A DNA stretch of 64,000 bases, taken from NCBI RefSeq assembly GCF_003258595.1, contig NZ_QHHQ01000005.1:434001-498000 (forward strand), in the 5' to 3' direction. The notes below the pieces were generated by a model. It searched no databases, was not told where the DNA came from, and saw nothing but the letters and a program-made list of their open reading frames with translations. The DNA is from Acuticoccus sediminis. GTDB taxonomy: Bacteria > Pseudomonadota > Alphaproteobacteria > Rhizobiales > Amorphaceae. Numbering within the stretch: the first letter of the stretch is position 1; each line of letters opens with the position of its first letter. The position numbers and the translations under genes are program-made. Positions 9,672-18,960 of this stretch are shown here, in pieces.

Positions 9672-10652
9672 TCAGGTGAGGACGAGACGGCGATATAGGT
9701 GCCACGTCGCGTGGCCGAAGAGCGGCAGCGCGACGAGGAAGCCGAGGAACGCCGGTACCGCGGCGATCGCCATCACGATGCCGATGATGGCCGCCCACGA
9801 CAGCATCACAACCGGGCTCGCCAGCACCGCCTTGAACGAGGTGATGATGGCGGTCGCGATGTCCGCGTCCCGGTCCAGCAGGAACGGGAAGGACAACGCG
9901 GACATGCAGTAGGCGACCGCCGCGAACCCCGCCCCCACCACGTGCCCCCAGAAGAGGAACAGGAGCCCCCGCTCGGTGGTGACGAGGTCCGGCAGCATCT
10001 CCAGGAAGGGCGGCGCGTCGAAGCCGTAATATATGGCGTAGATGAAGACCGCCGCGCGGCTCCAGATGCCGAGCCACAGGACGAGCACGAGGCCGAGGAT
10101 CATCAGCGAGCGCCGCGCGGTTCCGCCGATGATGGCCCACGCGTCCGACAGGCTGAAGGAGAGGTCGATGCTGCGGCGGCGGCTGATCTCGTAGAGGATC
10201 GTCGCGGCGAACGGGGCGACCATGACGAAGCCGCCGAAGAGCGGGAAGGTCAGCCCGTCGAGCGTCGCCGACTCGGCGACCGCGAGGAGCAGCCAGCCGA
10301 AGACGGCGTAGACCAGCCCCACCCCGATCCCGAAGAGCGGCGCGGCGAGGAAGTCGCTCCACCCCGCCGCGAGCGCCGCGCCGAGGTCGCCGAAGGTGGC
10401 GGCCTTGACGTCCGGCACGCCGGTCGCCTCCCGCCAGGGCCCGTTATCCTCGCCCGCCCGCGCCGCCGCGGTTGGCCGTGCCGGCTCCGGTCCGCCGGTC
10501 GGGCCCTGCGCGGATGCGGCCGCCTCCTCCCCCGCTGCGATCCCGGTGCCGGTGCCGGCGGCGGGCGCGGTGCCGGCCGCGCGCGTGCCGTCGGCCGTCG
10601 GGCCGGCGGTCGTGCGGGTCGCGGCGGCCGCTTGGGTCTTCGCCTCGTCCAT
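9672..10652 (-). CDS. DUF2189 domain multi-pass membrane protein
   Basis: A 326-residue protein with an Ala/Thr/Gly-rich, probably disordered N-terminal 85 residues followed by about six hydrophobic segments that read as the DUF2189 family (FGDLGAALAAGWSDFLAAP, then FGIGVGLVYAVFGWLLLAVA and FPLFGGFVMVAPFAATILYE). It is sometimes annotated as a cytochrome-oxidase-like integral membrane protein, but no haem ligand pattern is evident and the function is unknown. The ATG at 10652 has GGGA eight bases upstream; a TTG at 10682 is a weaker alternative. It converges with the TPR lipoprotein gene. Confidence 0.75.
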   Translation of the reverse strand: MDEAKTQAAAATRTTAGPTADGTRAAGTAPAAGTGTGIAAGEEAAASAQGPTGGPEPARPTAAARAGEDNGPWREATGVPDVKAATFGDLGAALAAGWSDFLAAPLFGIGVGLVYAVFGWLLLAVAESATLDGLTFPLFGGFVMVAPFAATILYEISRRRSIDLSFSLSDAWAIIGGTARRSLMILGLVLVLWLGIWSRAAVFIYAIYYGFDAPPFLEMLPDLVTTERGLLFLFWGHVVGAGFAAVAYCMSALSFPFLLDRDADIATAIITSFKAVLASPVVMLSWAAIIGIVMAIAAVPAFLGFLVALPLFGHATWHLYRRLVLT

Positions 10653-10759
10653 CGCCAATGTCCCTGGCTCGTCTCTCCCCAAACGATATTCATTTCAGTG
10701 GCGGTGAAGAGGCAAGCGCCGAACGCGGCCCCTAGGCCCGGTCCGGGCGTCCGGCACGC

Positions 10760-10788
10760 AAAAAGGCGCGCCCGAAGGGACGCGCCTT
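10760..10788 (-). terminator. Intrinsic terminator downstream of ilvE
   Basis: Eight-base arms (10763-10770 and 10781-10788) that form a GC-rich stem with inner CCC/GGG pairing, followed on the minus strand by a run of five T. It lies 76 bases after the ilvE stop. Confidence 0.75.
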
Positions 10789-10863
10789 GCTCGCCGGCGG
10801 GGCCGGCTGTCTGCGCGGCGCGCCGCGGGACCGGATCGGCCCGCGACGCGCCGGCGGAGTGTG

Positions 10864-11760
10864 TTACGCGACCTCGCGCAGGGCGACGTGCGGGGGCTGA
10901 ACCGCCTTGGCGTAGGCGTCGATCAGCGTCCGGGTGATCTCGCCGGGGACGAACCGGTAGGGGCCGATCTCCCCGACCGGGGTGACCTCGGCCGCCGTGC
11001 CGGTGAGGAAGCACTCCTCGAAGCTCTCCATCTCCTCCGGCATGATCGTGCGCTGGTTCACCTCGATGCCGCGCTCGCGGGCGAGGCGGATCACGGTGCG
11101 GCGGGTGATGCCGTCCAGGAAGCAGTCCGGCGTCGGGGTGTGCAGGGCGCCGTCCTTCACGAAGAAGACGTTGGCGCCCGTGGCCTCGGCGATGTGGCCG
11201 CGCCAGTCGAACATCAGCGCGTCGGCGTAGCCCTTCGACTCGGCCTTATGCTTGGACAGCGTACAGATCATGTAGAGACCGGCCGCCTTGGCGTGGCACG
11301 GGATCGTGCGCGGGTCGGGACGGCGCCACTCCGAGATGTCGAGGCGGATGCCCTTCTCGCGCGCGGCGGGGTCGAAGTAGGACGGCCAGGCCCAGCAGGC
11401 GATCGCCATGTGGATCGTGTTCTGCTGCGCGGAGACGCCCATCATCTCCGAGCCGCGCCAGGCGATCGGACGCAGGTAGGCGTCGGTCAGGCCCATCCGC
11501 GCGAGCGTTTCCCGCTTGGCGGCGTTAATCGCTTCCTTGCTATAGGGAATAATCATCCCCATGGCGTCGGCGGAGGCGAACAGACGGTCGGTATGGGCCT
11601 CGCACTCGAAAATCTCGCCCCCGTAGGCGCGCTCACCCTCAAATACGGCACTCGCGTAGTGCAGCCCGTGCGAGAGGACGTGCAGCTTAGCGTCTTTCCA
11701 GGGCACAAAAGAGCCATCCATCCAGATGTCACCCTCATGCTGATCGAAAGGAAGTGCCAT
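10864..11760 (-). CDS. ilvE: Branched-chain amino acid aminotransferase
   Basis: Fold-type IV PLP transaminase that interconverts branched-chain amino acids and their 2-oxo acids, the last step of Val/Leu/Ile synthesis. The 298-residue protein shows the catalytic lysine K158 in CHAKAAGLY, the phosphate-binding region TGTAAEVTPVGEIG and the family N-terminus IWMDGSFVPW. The start ATG at 11760 has GGAG nine bases upstream; a longer in-frame extension to 11829 has no support. It is divergent from the marR-ompR-kinase operon across an AT-rich 136-bp gap. Confidence 0.94.
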   Translation of the reverse strand: MALPFDQHEGDIWMDGSFVPWKDAKLHVLSHGLHYASAVFEGERAYGGEIFECEAHTDRLFASADAMGMIIPYSKEAINAAKRETLARMGLTDAYLRPIAWRGSEMMGVSAQQNTIHMAIACWAWPSYFDPAAREKGIRLDISEWRRPDPRTIPCHAKAAGLYMICTLSKHKAESKGYADALMFDWRGHIAEATGANVFFVKDGALHTPTPDCFLDGITRRTVIRLARERGIEVNQRTIMPEEMESFEECFLTGTAAEVTPVGEIGPYRFVPGEITRTLIDAYAKAVQPPHVALREVA

Positions 11761-11896
11761 TTTTTTATCTCCGATGGCGCATGTTTCGCCTGTTGCAGCG
11801 CGGACGCATGAAAAAACCCGTCTGCGCAATTTTATTTCTCAGAACCCCATCATCACGACAGATTAGCGCGGTTGAGAGAGGCGCTAGGTATGCGAA

Positions 11897-12403
11897 GTGT
11901 CGCAAAACGTCAATATGGTTGACCTGAAAAAAAGTCAGAGTCCGGATGGCGAGCTTGCGCTTGCTCTCATCGAAGGCATGTTCTTCGGCTATCGGGACTT
12001 CGTCGGAATCGCCGATGAACGGCTCGCCGAGCTGGGTTACGGCCGGGCGCACCACCGCGTCCTCCACTTCGTCGACCGGCATCCCGGCCTGACGGTGGGC
12101 GAGCTGCTCGGCATCCTGAAGGTCACCAAGCAGGGGGTCTCGCGCATCTTGAAGACGCTGGTGGACGATGGCCTCATCGAGGTCCGCGCCGGAGAATTCG
12201 ACCGCCGCGAGAAGCGGTTGCAGACGACCGAGGCCGGTCACCGCCTCGCCCGCGAGGTCGTGCGGATCCAGTCGGAACGGATCGAGGCGGCGATAAAGGC
12301 CGCCGGTCCGGGCGCACGGGAGACGGTCTTTGCCTTTCTGACCGCGCTGGTGGACGATGACGACCGGAACGCAGTGCTGCGCCGGATCGAAGGTGGACGG
12401 TAG
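11897..12403 (+). CDS. MarR family transcriptional regulator (PetP-like)
   Basis: A 168-residue winged-helix regulator. The DNA-binding part includes LTVGELLGILKVTKQGVSRI and the wing LIEVRAGEFDRREKRLQTTEAG, the family's DxRxK signature. The start is a GTG at 11897 (a second candidate is ATG 11915). Its stop TAG overlaps a GTG directly before the next gene's ATG, so it is coupled to an OmpR-type regulator. MarR plus OmpR in tandem is the petP-petR arrangement first described upstream of the bc1 genes in Rhodobacter. Here the neighbour is ilvE, so the target is not given by context. Confidence 0.85.
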   Translation: MSQNVNMVDLKKSQSPDGELALALIEGMFFGYRDFVGIADERLAELGYGRAHHRVLHFVDRHPGLTVGELLGILKVTKQGVSRILKTLVDDGLIEVRAGEFDRREKRLQTTEAGHRLAREVVRIQSERIEAAIKAAGPGARETVFAFLTALVDDDDRNAVLRRIEGGR

Positions 12404-12405
12404 TG

Positions 12406-13125
12406 ATGGCTGTAACCCACACGATGGCCGGTGAGCCGCGGCAGGAGGACGATGCGCCGCACGTGCTCGTCGTCGACGACGATCAGCGTATCCGCTCGCT
12501 GCTCGAAAGATTCTTGCGCAAGGAGGGGTTCCGGGTGACCGCCACCGCCGACGCGACGGAGGCGCGGCGCATCCTCGGCGGCCTCGTGTTCGACGCGGCG
12601 GTGCTCGACATCATGATGCCGGGCGAGGACGGCCTCTCGCTCCTCTCCCACATGAAGGAGGGCGGGGAGACGCCGGTGCTGATGCTGACGGCGATGGCGG
12701 AGGTGGAGCAGCGCGTGCGCGGCCTGTCGCTCGGCGCGGACGACTACCTCGGCAAGCCGTTCGAGCCGCAGGAGCTGTCTCTGCGGCTGAAGAACCTGCT
12801 GCGGCGCCGCCCGGACGTCGCCCGCGTGGTCCGCTTCGGCTCCTTCCGCTTCGACCTGAAGCGGGAGGAGCTCACCTCCAGCGGCACCCTCGTGCGCCTC
12901 ACCGAGCGGGAGCGGCGCCTCCTGCGACTCCTCGCCACGCGTCCGGGCGCGACCGTTCCGCGGCAGGATCTCGTCGCCGACGAGCAGCTCGGCGACCGTG
13001 CGATCGACGTGCAGATGAACCGCCTGCGCCGCAAGCTCGAGGACAACCCCGCGGATCCGCGCTACCTGCAGACGGTGCGCGGTCTCGGCTACCGCCTGGT
13101 CGCCGATCTCGTGGACGATACGTGA
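12406..13125 (+). CDS. OmpR/PetR-type response regulator
   Basis: A 239-residue two-component response regulator. The receiver domain spans about residues 18-130 with acidic pocket VDDD and phospho-acceptor D68 in AVLDIMMPGEDG; the C-terminal OmpR winged helix spans about 145-235 (LTERERRLLRLLATRPG, then IDVQMNRLRRKLEDNP and YLQTVRGLGYRL). It overlaps the MarR gene at its start and the kinase gene at its end (GTGA), so the three are one transcription unit and the kinase is its likely partner. Confidence 0.93.
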   Translation: MAVTHTMAGEPRQEDDAPHVLVVDDDQRIRSLLERFLRKEGFRVTATADATEARRILGGLVFDAAVLDIMMPGEDGLSLLSHMKEGGETPVLMLTAMAEVEQRVRGLSLGADDYLGKPFEPQELSLRLKNLLRRRPDVARVVRFGSFRFDLKREELTSSGTLVRLTERERRLLRLLATRPGATVPRQDLVADEQLGDRAIDVQMNRLRRKLEDNPADPRYLQTVRGLGYRLVADLVDDT

Positions 13126-14492
13126 GCCTCACCTCCCCCTACACGCGGCCTCTCTGGCGGCGGATCCTGCGCTGGGCGGGCCTGCCTCCGCCGATCGAGC
13201 GGTGGCTGCGGCGGCGCCTCCCGCGGCGGCTCTTCCCGCGCTCCATCCTCATCATCGTGCTGCCGATGATCGCGCTGCAGTCGGTGGTGGCGTTCGTCTT
13301 CCTCGACCGGCACTGGGAGAACATGACGGCGCGCCTGTCGCAGGCGACGGCGCAGGCCATCGCGGCGACCGTGCGCAACATCGAGACCGCCGACCCGTCG
13401 GACCGGCCGCGCGTCCTGCGGATCGCCCGCAACACGCTGTTCGACCAGGCGCGGATGAGCGACGAGACGACCCTCCCCTCGCGCCGCTCCCCCTGGTTCT
13501 TCAACCTCCTCGACTACACGCTCTCGCGCGAGCTGCGCCGCTGGGTCGACCGCCCCTTCTGGATCGATACCTTCGACAAGGACCGCTACGTCGAGATCCG
13601 CGTGCTGACGGAGGTCGGCACCCTCGTGGTCGTCACGCGCCGCAGCAGCACCTACGCCTCGAACGCGCACATCACGCTGGTATGGATGGCGGGGACCTCA
13701 TTGGTGCTGATCGCCGTGGCGGTGCTCTTCCTGCGCGGCCAGGTGCGGCCGATCCAGGAGCTGGCGGCCGCGACGCAGAAGTTCGGCCAGGGCCGGCCGG
13801 TGGGCCGGCTGCGACCGCACGGCGCGACCGAGGTGCGCCAGGCGACGGGCGCGTTCCTCGAGATGAAGCACCGCATCGAGCTGCAGATCGAGCAGCGCAC
13901 GTCGATGCTGGCCGGCGTCAGCCACGACCTGAGGACGATGCTCACGCGTTTCCGACTGGAACTGGCGCTGATGGAACAGACGGCGGACGTGGAGGCGCTG
14001 GGGGCGGACGTCGACCAGATGCAGGCGATGCTGGAGGATTATCTGCAGTTCGCCCGGACCGACACCGACGAGGCGGCCGAGAACGTCTCCATCGCCGACC
14101 TGGTGGAGGACGCGGCGCGCGGGCTGCAGGTGGAGGCGGAAGTGCCGGCGACCCTCACCGCGACGGTGCGGCCGACGGCCTCGCTCAGGATGCTCGCCAA
14201 CCTCCTCGTCAACGCGTCGATACACGCGAAGAAGATCAAGCTCCTCGCCCGCCAGGAAGGGCACTGGCTGATCATCGAGATCGACGACGACGGGCCGGGC
14301 ATCCCGGAGGACAAGCGCGCGGTCGTCTTCCAGCCGTTCTACCGGCTCGACGATGCGCGCAACCAGAACCGCTCGGGGACGGGCCTCGGCCTCACCATCG
14401 CGCGTGACATCGCCCGCCGGCAGGGCGGCGAGATCACGCTGGGGGACAGCCCGCTCGGTGGCCTGCGCGTCCGGGTCCGGGTGCCGATCTAG
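13122..14492 (+). CDS. EnvZ-like sensor histidine kinase
   Basis: A 456-residue membrane kinase partnered with the upstream OmpR-type regulator. Order of parts: basic cytoplasmic start, membrane helix about residues 38-58, periplasmic region to about 180, second helix about 183-205, HAMP linker, H-box GVSHDLRTMLTRF with His268, then an HATPase domain with N-box NLLVNASIHA, G1 box DDDGPGIPEDK and G2 box SGTGLGLTIARDIA. The H-box proline of EnvZ (HDLRTP) is methionine here. The GTG start overlaps the regulator's stop. The signal sensed is not apparent. Confidence 0.92.
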   Translation: MSLTSPYTRPLWRRILRWAGLPPPIERWLRRRLPRRLFPRSILIIVLPMIALQSVVAFVFLDRHWENMTARLSQATAQAIAATVRNIETADPSDRPRVLRIARNTLFDQARMSDETTLPSRRSPWFFNLLDYTLSRELRRWVDRPFWIDTFDKDRYVEIRVLTEVGTLVVVTRRSSTYASNAHITLVWMAGTSLVLIAVAVLFLRGQVRPIQELAAATQKFGQGRPVGRLRPHGATEVRQATGAFLEMKHRIELQIEQRTSMLAGVSHDLRTMLTRFRLELALMEQTADVEALGADVDQMQAMLEDYLQFARTDTDEAAENVSIADLVEDAARGLQVEAEVPATLTATVRPTASLRMLANLLVNASIHAKKIKLLARQEGHWLIIEIDDDGPGIPEDKRAVVFQPFYRLDDARNQNRSGTGLGLTIARDIARRQGGEITLGDSPLGGLRVRVRVPI

Positions 14493-14644
14493 CGAACCGG
14501 ACCGGCGCGCCGGCACCACCTATCGAGGACGCTCCGCAACGTGCAGGCGTTACGCCGTCGCCGATGGCGCGTCCGCCGCGCTGGGCGGCGCCTCGACGGG
14601 CACCTTCGTCCGGCGCGCTGGCGGGCGCCGCCGCGACGGGCCGG

Positions 14645-16396
14645 TCAGGGTTTGACGTCCCCGGCCTCGGCGAGGCTCCGGGAGGTCGGCTGCGGGGCGT
14701 CCTGCCAGGCCCAGATGGACATCGCCTTCGTGCCGATCGGGTCGCCGATCTCCGACAGCGCCTCGTCGAGCGCCCGCATCCGGTCGACGTCGCGGCGGGC
14801 GTAGGCCTCGATCCGGCAGACCCGCAGCGCCAGCGCGTCCTGCGCCGGCTCCTCGCACAGCGTGTCGAGCTCCTCCTCGGAGAGACGCAGCAGGCGGGCT
14901 AGCTCCGGCAGGTCCGCGGCGGCCTCGTCGGCGAGCGACCAGAGCGCGGGCGGCGGCTCCGCAGGTGCATCGTCGCCGGACGGCGGAACGGCGTCCATGG
15001 GAGCGGCGCCGGCCTCCGTGGATCCGGCGGCGGGGTCCGCCTCGGCCGTGTCGGGCGGCGGGGGCGCCGCGGGGCCGGCTTCGGCGGCGGCCCTCGCAAG
15101 GCCGTCGGCCTTCGCGGCGAGGACGCGCATCAGGCGGGCGCGGATGCGGGCGTCGTCGCCGGTGACGGTCGTCGCCCCGTCGTTCAGTGCGCCGGCGGTC
15201 CAGTCGTACCAGTCGGCGGCGGCGTCGGGGCTGTCGATCTCGCCACGGCCGAGGCCGTGATGGGCGGCCACCAGCTCGCCGAACCCGTCGTCCTCCATCG
15301 CCACCGCGTAGAGCGCGTAGAAGCGCGCGGTGATCGGGTCGTCGTGGCGGAGCGCCAGGCCGATGCAGGTCTTGGCGATGTCGAGCGTCGCCTCCCGCTC
15401 GGACTGCGACATCGGGACACGGTCGGCGAAGGTGTCGGAGACGTCCTCGGGGGCGAGCGTATCGAGGTCGTCCTCGCCGAGGCCGGTGCGGTTGGCCCAG
15501 TCGGCGCAGGTGTCGAGGTCGCCGCGCCCCTCGTCGGCGCCGAGCGTGGTGGGGTCGACGATGTCGATCAGGTAGGAGCGCACGCCGCAATAGGCGGTCA
15601 GCATCGCCGTGTCGGCGTCCATCGCCGCGACCTGCGCGCTATCGGCGTTCGGGTCGATGCCGTCGCACATGCCGCCCGGCTGGGAGGCCGTGTCGAACGG
15701 GTTCGGCGCGGCGGGGGACATGCCGGCGTCGCCGTCCGGCGCCGGGATCGACGTGTCGTCGGGCACCGTGCCGTCGGCGTCCGTCGTGACGCCGTCCGCC
15801 GTGACGGCGGCCACCGCGACGCCCGCCGGAGCGGCCGTCGCCGCGATGACGCGCTGCAGGAAGGCGGCGTTGTCGCCCGGTGCGATGTCGAGCCCCTCGG
15901 CGACCACCGTCGCGTGGGCGCGCAGCAGGAGGAGGCGCTGCGCCTCTGTCAGCGTGCCGGTCGCCTCCTGGTCGATGGCGGTCTGGAAGCCGCGGATCCC
16001 GTCGCGGGTCTTGCGGCCCATCAGCCCGTCCGCGCGGCCGACGGGAAAACCGATGCTGTTGAGCGCGGTCTGGATCTCGGGGTCGATGTGCGTGAGGCTC
16101 GCGCCGCCGGCCGACTTCAGGCGCGGCGAGGAGCCGCCGTCACGGCTCGCGCGGACCCGCTTGCCCCGGTAGCGGTTGGTCCAGACGCGGCGGCGGCGCT
16201 CGAACCGCCGGCGGATCAGCGGCCCAGTGACGCAGCCCCCGCCCGGAATGACCACGCAGAAGGCCGCCGCGGGCGCCGTGCCGATGCCGAGCCGCTCGGG
16301 CCCGGCGACGAGCAGGGTGAGGGTCAGCAGGGCACCGAGGCCCCATCGCAGCGCATGCCGGGGGGTGGCGGGAGGTCGGGAAACGCTGCGGATCAC
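14645..16396 (-). CDS. Secreted peptidoglycan-binding-domain protein
   Basis: A 583-residue exported protein. The GTG at 16396 is chosen because GGAG sits eight bases upstream and the sequence then starts with a basic stretch and hydrophobic core (GLGALLTLTLLVAG), a signal peptide cleaved near APAAA. Residues about 90-155 form a PG_binding_1 fold (IQTALNSIGFPVGRADGLMG, then KTRDGIRGFQ). The rest is a long acidic Ala/Pro/Asp-rich region with low-complexity segments and no recognisable catalytic domain. The neighbouring minus-strand gene is an L,D-transpeptidase, so a cell-wall role is likely, but the activity is unknown. Confidence 0.72.
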   Translation of the reverse strand: MIRSVSRPPATPRHALRWGLGALLTLTLLVAGPERLGIGTAPAAAFCVVIPGGGCVTGPLIRRRFERRRRVWTNRYRGKRVRASRDGGSSPRLKSAGGASLTHIDPEIQTALNSIGFPVGRADGLMGRKTRDGIRGFQTAIDQEATGTLTEAQRLLLLRAHATVVAEGLDIAPGDNAAFLQRVIAATAAPAGVAVAAVTADGVTTDADGTVPDDTSIPAPDGDAGMSPAAPNPFDTASQPGGMCDGIDPNADSAQVAAMDADTAMLTAYCGVRSYLIDIVDPTTLGADEGRGDLDTCADWANRTGLGEDDLDTLAPEDVSDTFADRVPMSQSEREATLDIAKTCIGLALRHDDPITARFYALYAVAMEDDGFGELVAAHHGLGRGEIDSPDAAADWYDWTAGALNDGATTVTGDDARIRARLMRVLAAKADGLARAAAEAGPAAPPPPDTAEADPAAGSTEAGAAPMDAVPPSGDDAPAEPPPALWSLADEAAADLPELARLLRLSEEELDTLCEEPAQDALALRVCRIEAYARRDVDRMRALDEALSEIGDPIGTKAMSIWAWQDAPQPTSRSLAEAGDVKP

Positions 16397-16694
16397 GATG
16401 ACAACTCCGTTCAACGTGGTTCGGCGAGCCTCAGGGGTCGGCCCCGGCCGTCGTCCGCTGCCGCGCCGGCCGCGGCGCGCGGGCGGTCCCGCACCGGCGC
16501 GGCCATCATGGGCGGCCGCCGGCCCGGATCCCAAACCACAATCGTTCAAAACTCCGCGATGGCCCAGGCTTCATCATGGCGGTCCTGCGCCCAGATAGCG
16601 GCAGCCCGCCGTCCGTCCAGCACCGGCTGCCGATAGCGCCGACGCCCGCGGCACCGCCACGGGCGTCCGGCCCGGGCGGACGGCGCACGGCGCA

Positions 16695-17123
16695 CTACTG
16701 GCGCACCAGGATCGCGGTGTTTTCCGGGCCGACCGTGACGACGAGGTCGAAGAACTTCTCGGCATCCGAAGGGCTCAGCCGCACGCAGCCGTGCGAGGCG
16801 GGGCGGCCGAGGCTGCCGGTCTCGTAGGACCCGTGGATCGCGTATCCGCGGTCGTAGAAGATGGCGTTCGGCATCGGCGCGTCGTCGTACTGGCGCGAAT
16901 AGTACTCGCGGTGCATGCGCATCGGGCGGAAGATCCCCGTCGGCGTCCGGTAGCCGGCGCGGCCCGTTGACACCTTCCACTCGGCCAGCGCCTGGCCTTT
17001 ATAGATCACCGTGAGCTTTTGTTCGGACAGATCGACCTGTGCCACCAGCTCCTTGGCGGTGGCGGACGCGGCGGGGGCAATGGTCATCAGCATGAGCGCG
17101 AGGGCCACGACCGGGCGAATCAT
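16695..17123 (-). CDS. L,D-transpeptidase (YkuD fold), secreted
   Basis: A 142-residue periplasmic enzyme that forms 3-3 peptidoglycan cross-links or attaches proteins to the wall. It has a signal peptide (residues 1-23) and a YkuD domain with substrate-strand motif TGRAGYRTPTGIF and the catalytic motif H97 ... SHGCVRL, with nucleophile C113. It is a minimal-length member without LysM. The ATG at 17123 is preferred over an upstream start because GGAGA lies eight bases before it. It is divergent from the NnrU gene. Confidence 0.93.
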   Translation of the reverse strand: MIRPVVALALMLMTIAPAASATAKELVAQVDLSEQKLTVIYKGQALAEWKVSTGRAGYRTPTGIFRPMRMHREYYSRQYDDAPMPNAIFYDRGYAIHGSYETGSLGRPASHGCVRLSPSDAEKFFDLVVTVGPENTAILVRQ

Positions 17124-17255
17124 CTTACGGGTCTCCCATGAGCGCCGGGCGCGCACGCGGGGGACGGCCCCTGTGCGATCGGGTTACGTATCGGATATTC
17201 AAACCACATTGATCGCAAACAACATCTCAACAGGCGCGAGCGAGGCGAGAACGAC

Positions 17256-17852
17256 ATGGTTTTGATGCTGGTGGGTCTGGTGCTCTTCCTGGGCGCGCAT
17301 TCCCTGAAGATCGTCCCGTCCGCGGGGGCGCCGCTGCGGCAGGCGCTGGGCGAGACCGCCTACAAGATCAGCTATTCGATCGTCTCGCTGATCGGCCTCA
17401 TTCTCCTGGCGCGGGGCTACAGCGCCTGGTGGGCCGAGGGGCCGCCGATTCTCTACGTCCCGCCCGCCGGAATGTCGCACCTCGCGCTGCTCCTGATGCT
17501 GCTGGCCTTCATCGTGCTGCCGGCCGCATATCTCCCCGGCCACATCAGGAAAACGCTGAAGCATCCGATGCTGGTGGCGGTGAAGACGTGGGCGGTCGCC
17601 CACCTTCTCGTCAACGGCGACCTCCCCTCGGTGATCCTTTTCGGCGCGTTCCTCGCCTGGGCCGTGCTCGACCGTATCTCCTTGAAGAAGCGGGAGCGGG
17701 CGGGCCTCTATACGCCGCCGGTCTTCACCCCGCGCTGGCAGGCGGACGTCACCGCGGTTGTGATCGGTCTAGTCGTTTACGGATTGTTTGTTTGGAAGCT
17801 GCATTTGTGGCTGATAGGGGTGTCGCCGCTGGCTATGGCGTCGGCAGTGTGA
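17256..17852 (+). CDS. NnrU family membrane protein
   Basis: A 198-residue polytopic inner-membrane protein with about six hydrophobic segments (for example LMLVGLVLFLGAHSLKIVP, IVSLIGLILLARGY, LALLLMLLAFIVLPAAYLPG). The His/Pro pattern GAHSLKIVP, PGHIRKTLKHPML and HLLVNGDLPS is that of NnrU (PF07298), a family with haem/NO-related members such as 15-cis-zeta-carotene isomerase Z-ISO and the denitrification-linked NnrU. No nitrite/NO reductase gene is nearby, so the physiological role is open. Confidence 0.85.
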   Translation: MVLMLVGLVLFLGAHSLKIVPSAGAPLRQALGETAYKISYSIVSLIGLILLARGYSAWWAEGPPILYVPPAGMSHLALLLMLLAFIVLPAAYLPGHIRKTLKHPMLVAVKTWAVAHLLVNGDLPSVILFGAFLAWAVLDRISLKKRERAGLYTPPVFTPRWQADVTAVVIGLVVYGLFVWKLHLWLIGVSPLAMASAV

Positions 17853-17874
17853 GTGAACCCCGCCCGGGACGACA

Positions 17875-18960
17875 ATGACCGATATTTTCGACGAACTCGA
17901 AGAGGACCTGCGACGCGAGCGGCTCGCCAGGGTCTGGAACCGCTACGGGATCTACGTGATCCTCGTCGCCGTCCTCATCGTCGTCGTGACCGCTGGTTGG
18001 CGCGGCTATGAATGGTGGCGCGTCAAGACGGAACGCAGTGCAGGCGAGCAGTACGCCACGATCCTGACGGACCTCGACGCCGAGGGTCCCGGAGCCGGCA
18101 CGCAGTCGCTGGAGGATTTTGCGAAGGACGCGCCGGAAGGCTTCTCGATCCTCGCCCGCTTCCGCGCCGCGACGACCGAGGCCGCCAACGGTGACGAGAC
18201 CGCCTCCGCCGCGACGCTGCGCGACCTCGCCGACGACAGCAAGGTGCCGGCCCTCTACCGCGACCTTGCGCGCGTGCGTCTGGCGCAGGTGCTGATCAAC
18301 GCCGGCGACTATCCCGCCGCGACGGACGCCGTGAAGTCCCTCGCCGAGGACACGTCGAGCCCGTTCAACCGCTCGGCGAGCGAGCTGATGGGCCTCGCCG
18401 CCTACGCCGAGAACGACCTCGACGAGGCGAAGCGCTGGTACACCCAGATCGCCGAGAGCGCGACGGTGAGCCAGGACATGCGCCAGCGTGCGCAGACGAT
18501 GCTGAGCCTCGTCGAGCGCATCACCGCGCAGGAGGCCGCGACTGTGGCGTCCGACGCCGAGGCGGCCGCGCAGGAGGCCTCCGGCGACGCCGCGGCGAGC
18601 GAGGCCGCCACGTCCCCCGCCAGCGACGACGCGTCGTCCGCGACCGGTGCCACCGCGTTCCCGATGCCGAGCGCGGGCGGAGCGGCGGACAGCGGCGCCG
18701 ACACGTCCACGAGCGGGACGGACGGCGGCGTCTCATTCCCGATGCCGACGGGCACCGCGAGCGACACGGTCGGCGCCCCCGCCGCGACGTCGCCGGCGGA
18801 GCCCGCCCCGACCGACACTGTACCGGAGGCCGCAGCACCGTCTGAGGCCGCCCCCGAAGCCGACGCTCCGGCCGGGAACGCGACGGAGGCCGATGCGCCG
18901 GCCGACACAGCGTCCGACGCCGAAACGCCGGCCGACGCAGCGACGGAGGACACGAACTGA
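17875..18960 (+). CDS. YfgM-like TPR membrane-anchored protein with disordered tail
   Basis: A 361-residue protein with a single membrane anchor (about residues 25-43, IYVILVAVLIVVVTAGWRGY) and a periplasmic helical TPR-like domain (about 50-215) as in YfgM, an ancillary SecYEG/BamB-linked factor. The remaining 140 residues are a low-complexity Ala/Asp/Glu/Ser/Thr tail in which an FPMP-containing block occurs twice (AFPMPSAG and SFPMPTGT). Its stop overlaps the bamB start (TGATG), and the order yfgM-bamB-der is a conserved bacterial arrangement. The tail looks like drift or an extension specific to this lineage. Confidence 0.8.
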   Translation: MTDIFDELEEDLRRERLARVWNRYGIYVILVAVLIVVVTAGWRGYEWWRVKTERSAGEQYATILTDLDAEGPGAGTQSLEDFAKDAPEGFSILARFRAATTEAANGDETASAATLRDLADDSKVPALYRDLARVRLAQVLINAGDYPAATDAVKSLAEDTSSPFNRSASELMGLAAYAENDLDEAKRWYTQIAESATVSQDMRQRAQTMLSLVERITAQEAATVASDAEAAAQEASGDAAASEAATSPASDDASSATGATAFPMPSAGGAADSGADTSTSGTDGGVSFPMPTGTASDTVGAPAATSPAEPAPTDTVPEAAAPSEAAPEADAPAGNATEADAPADTASDAETPADAATEDTN

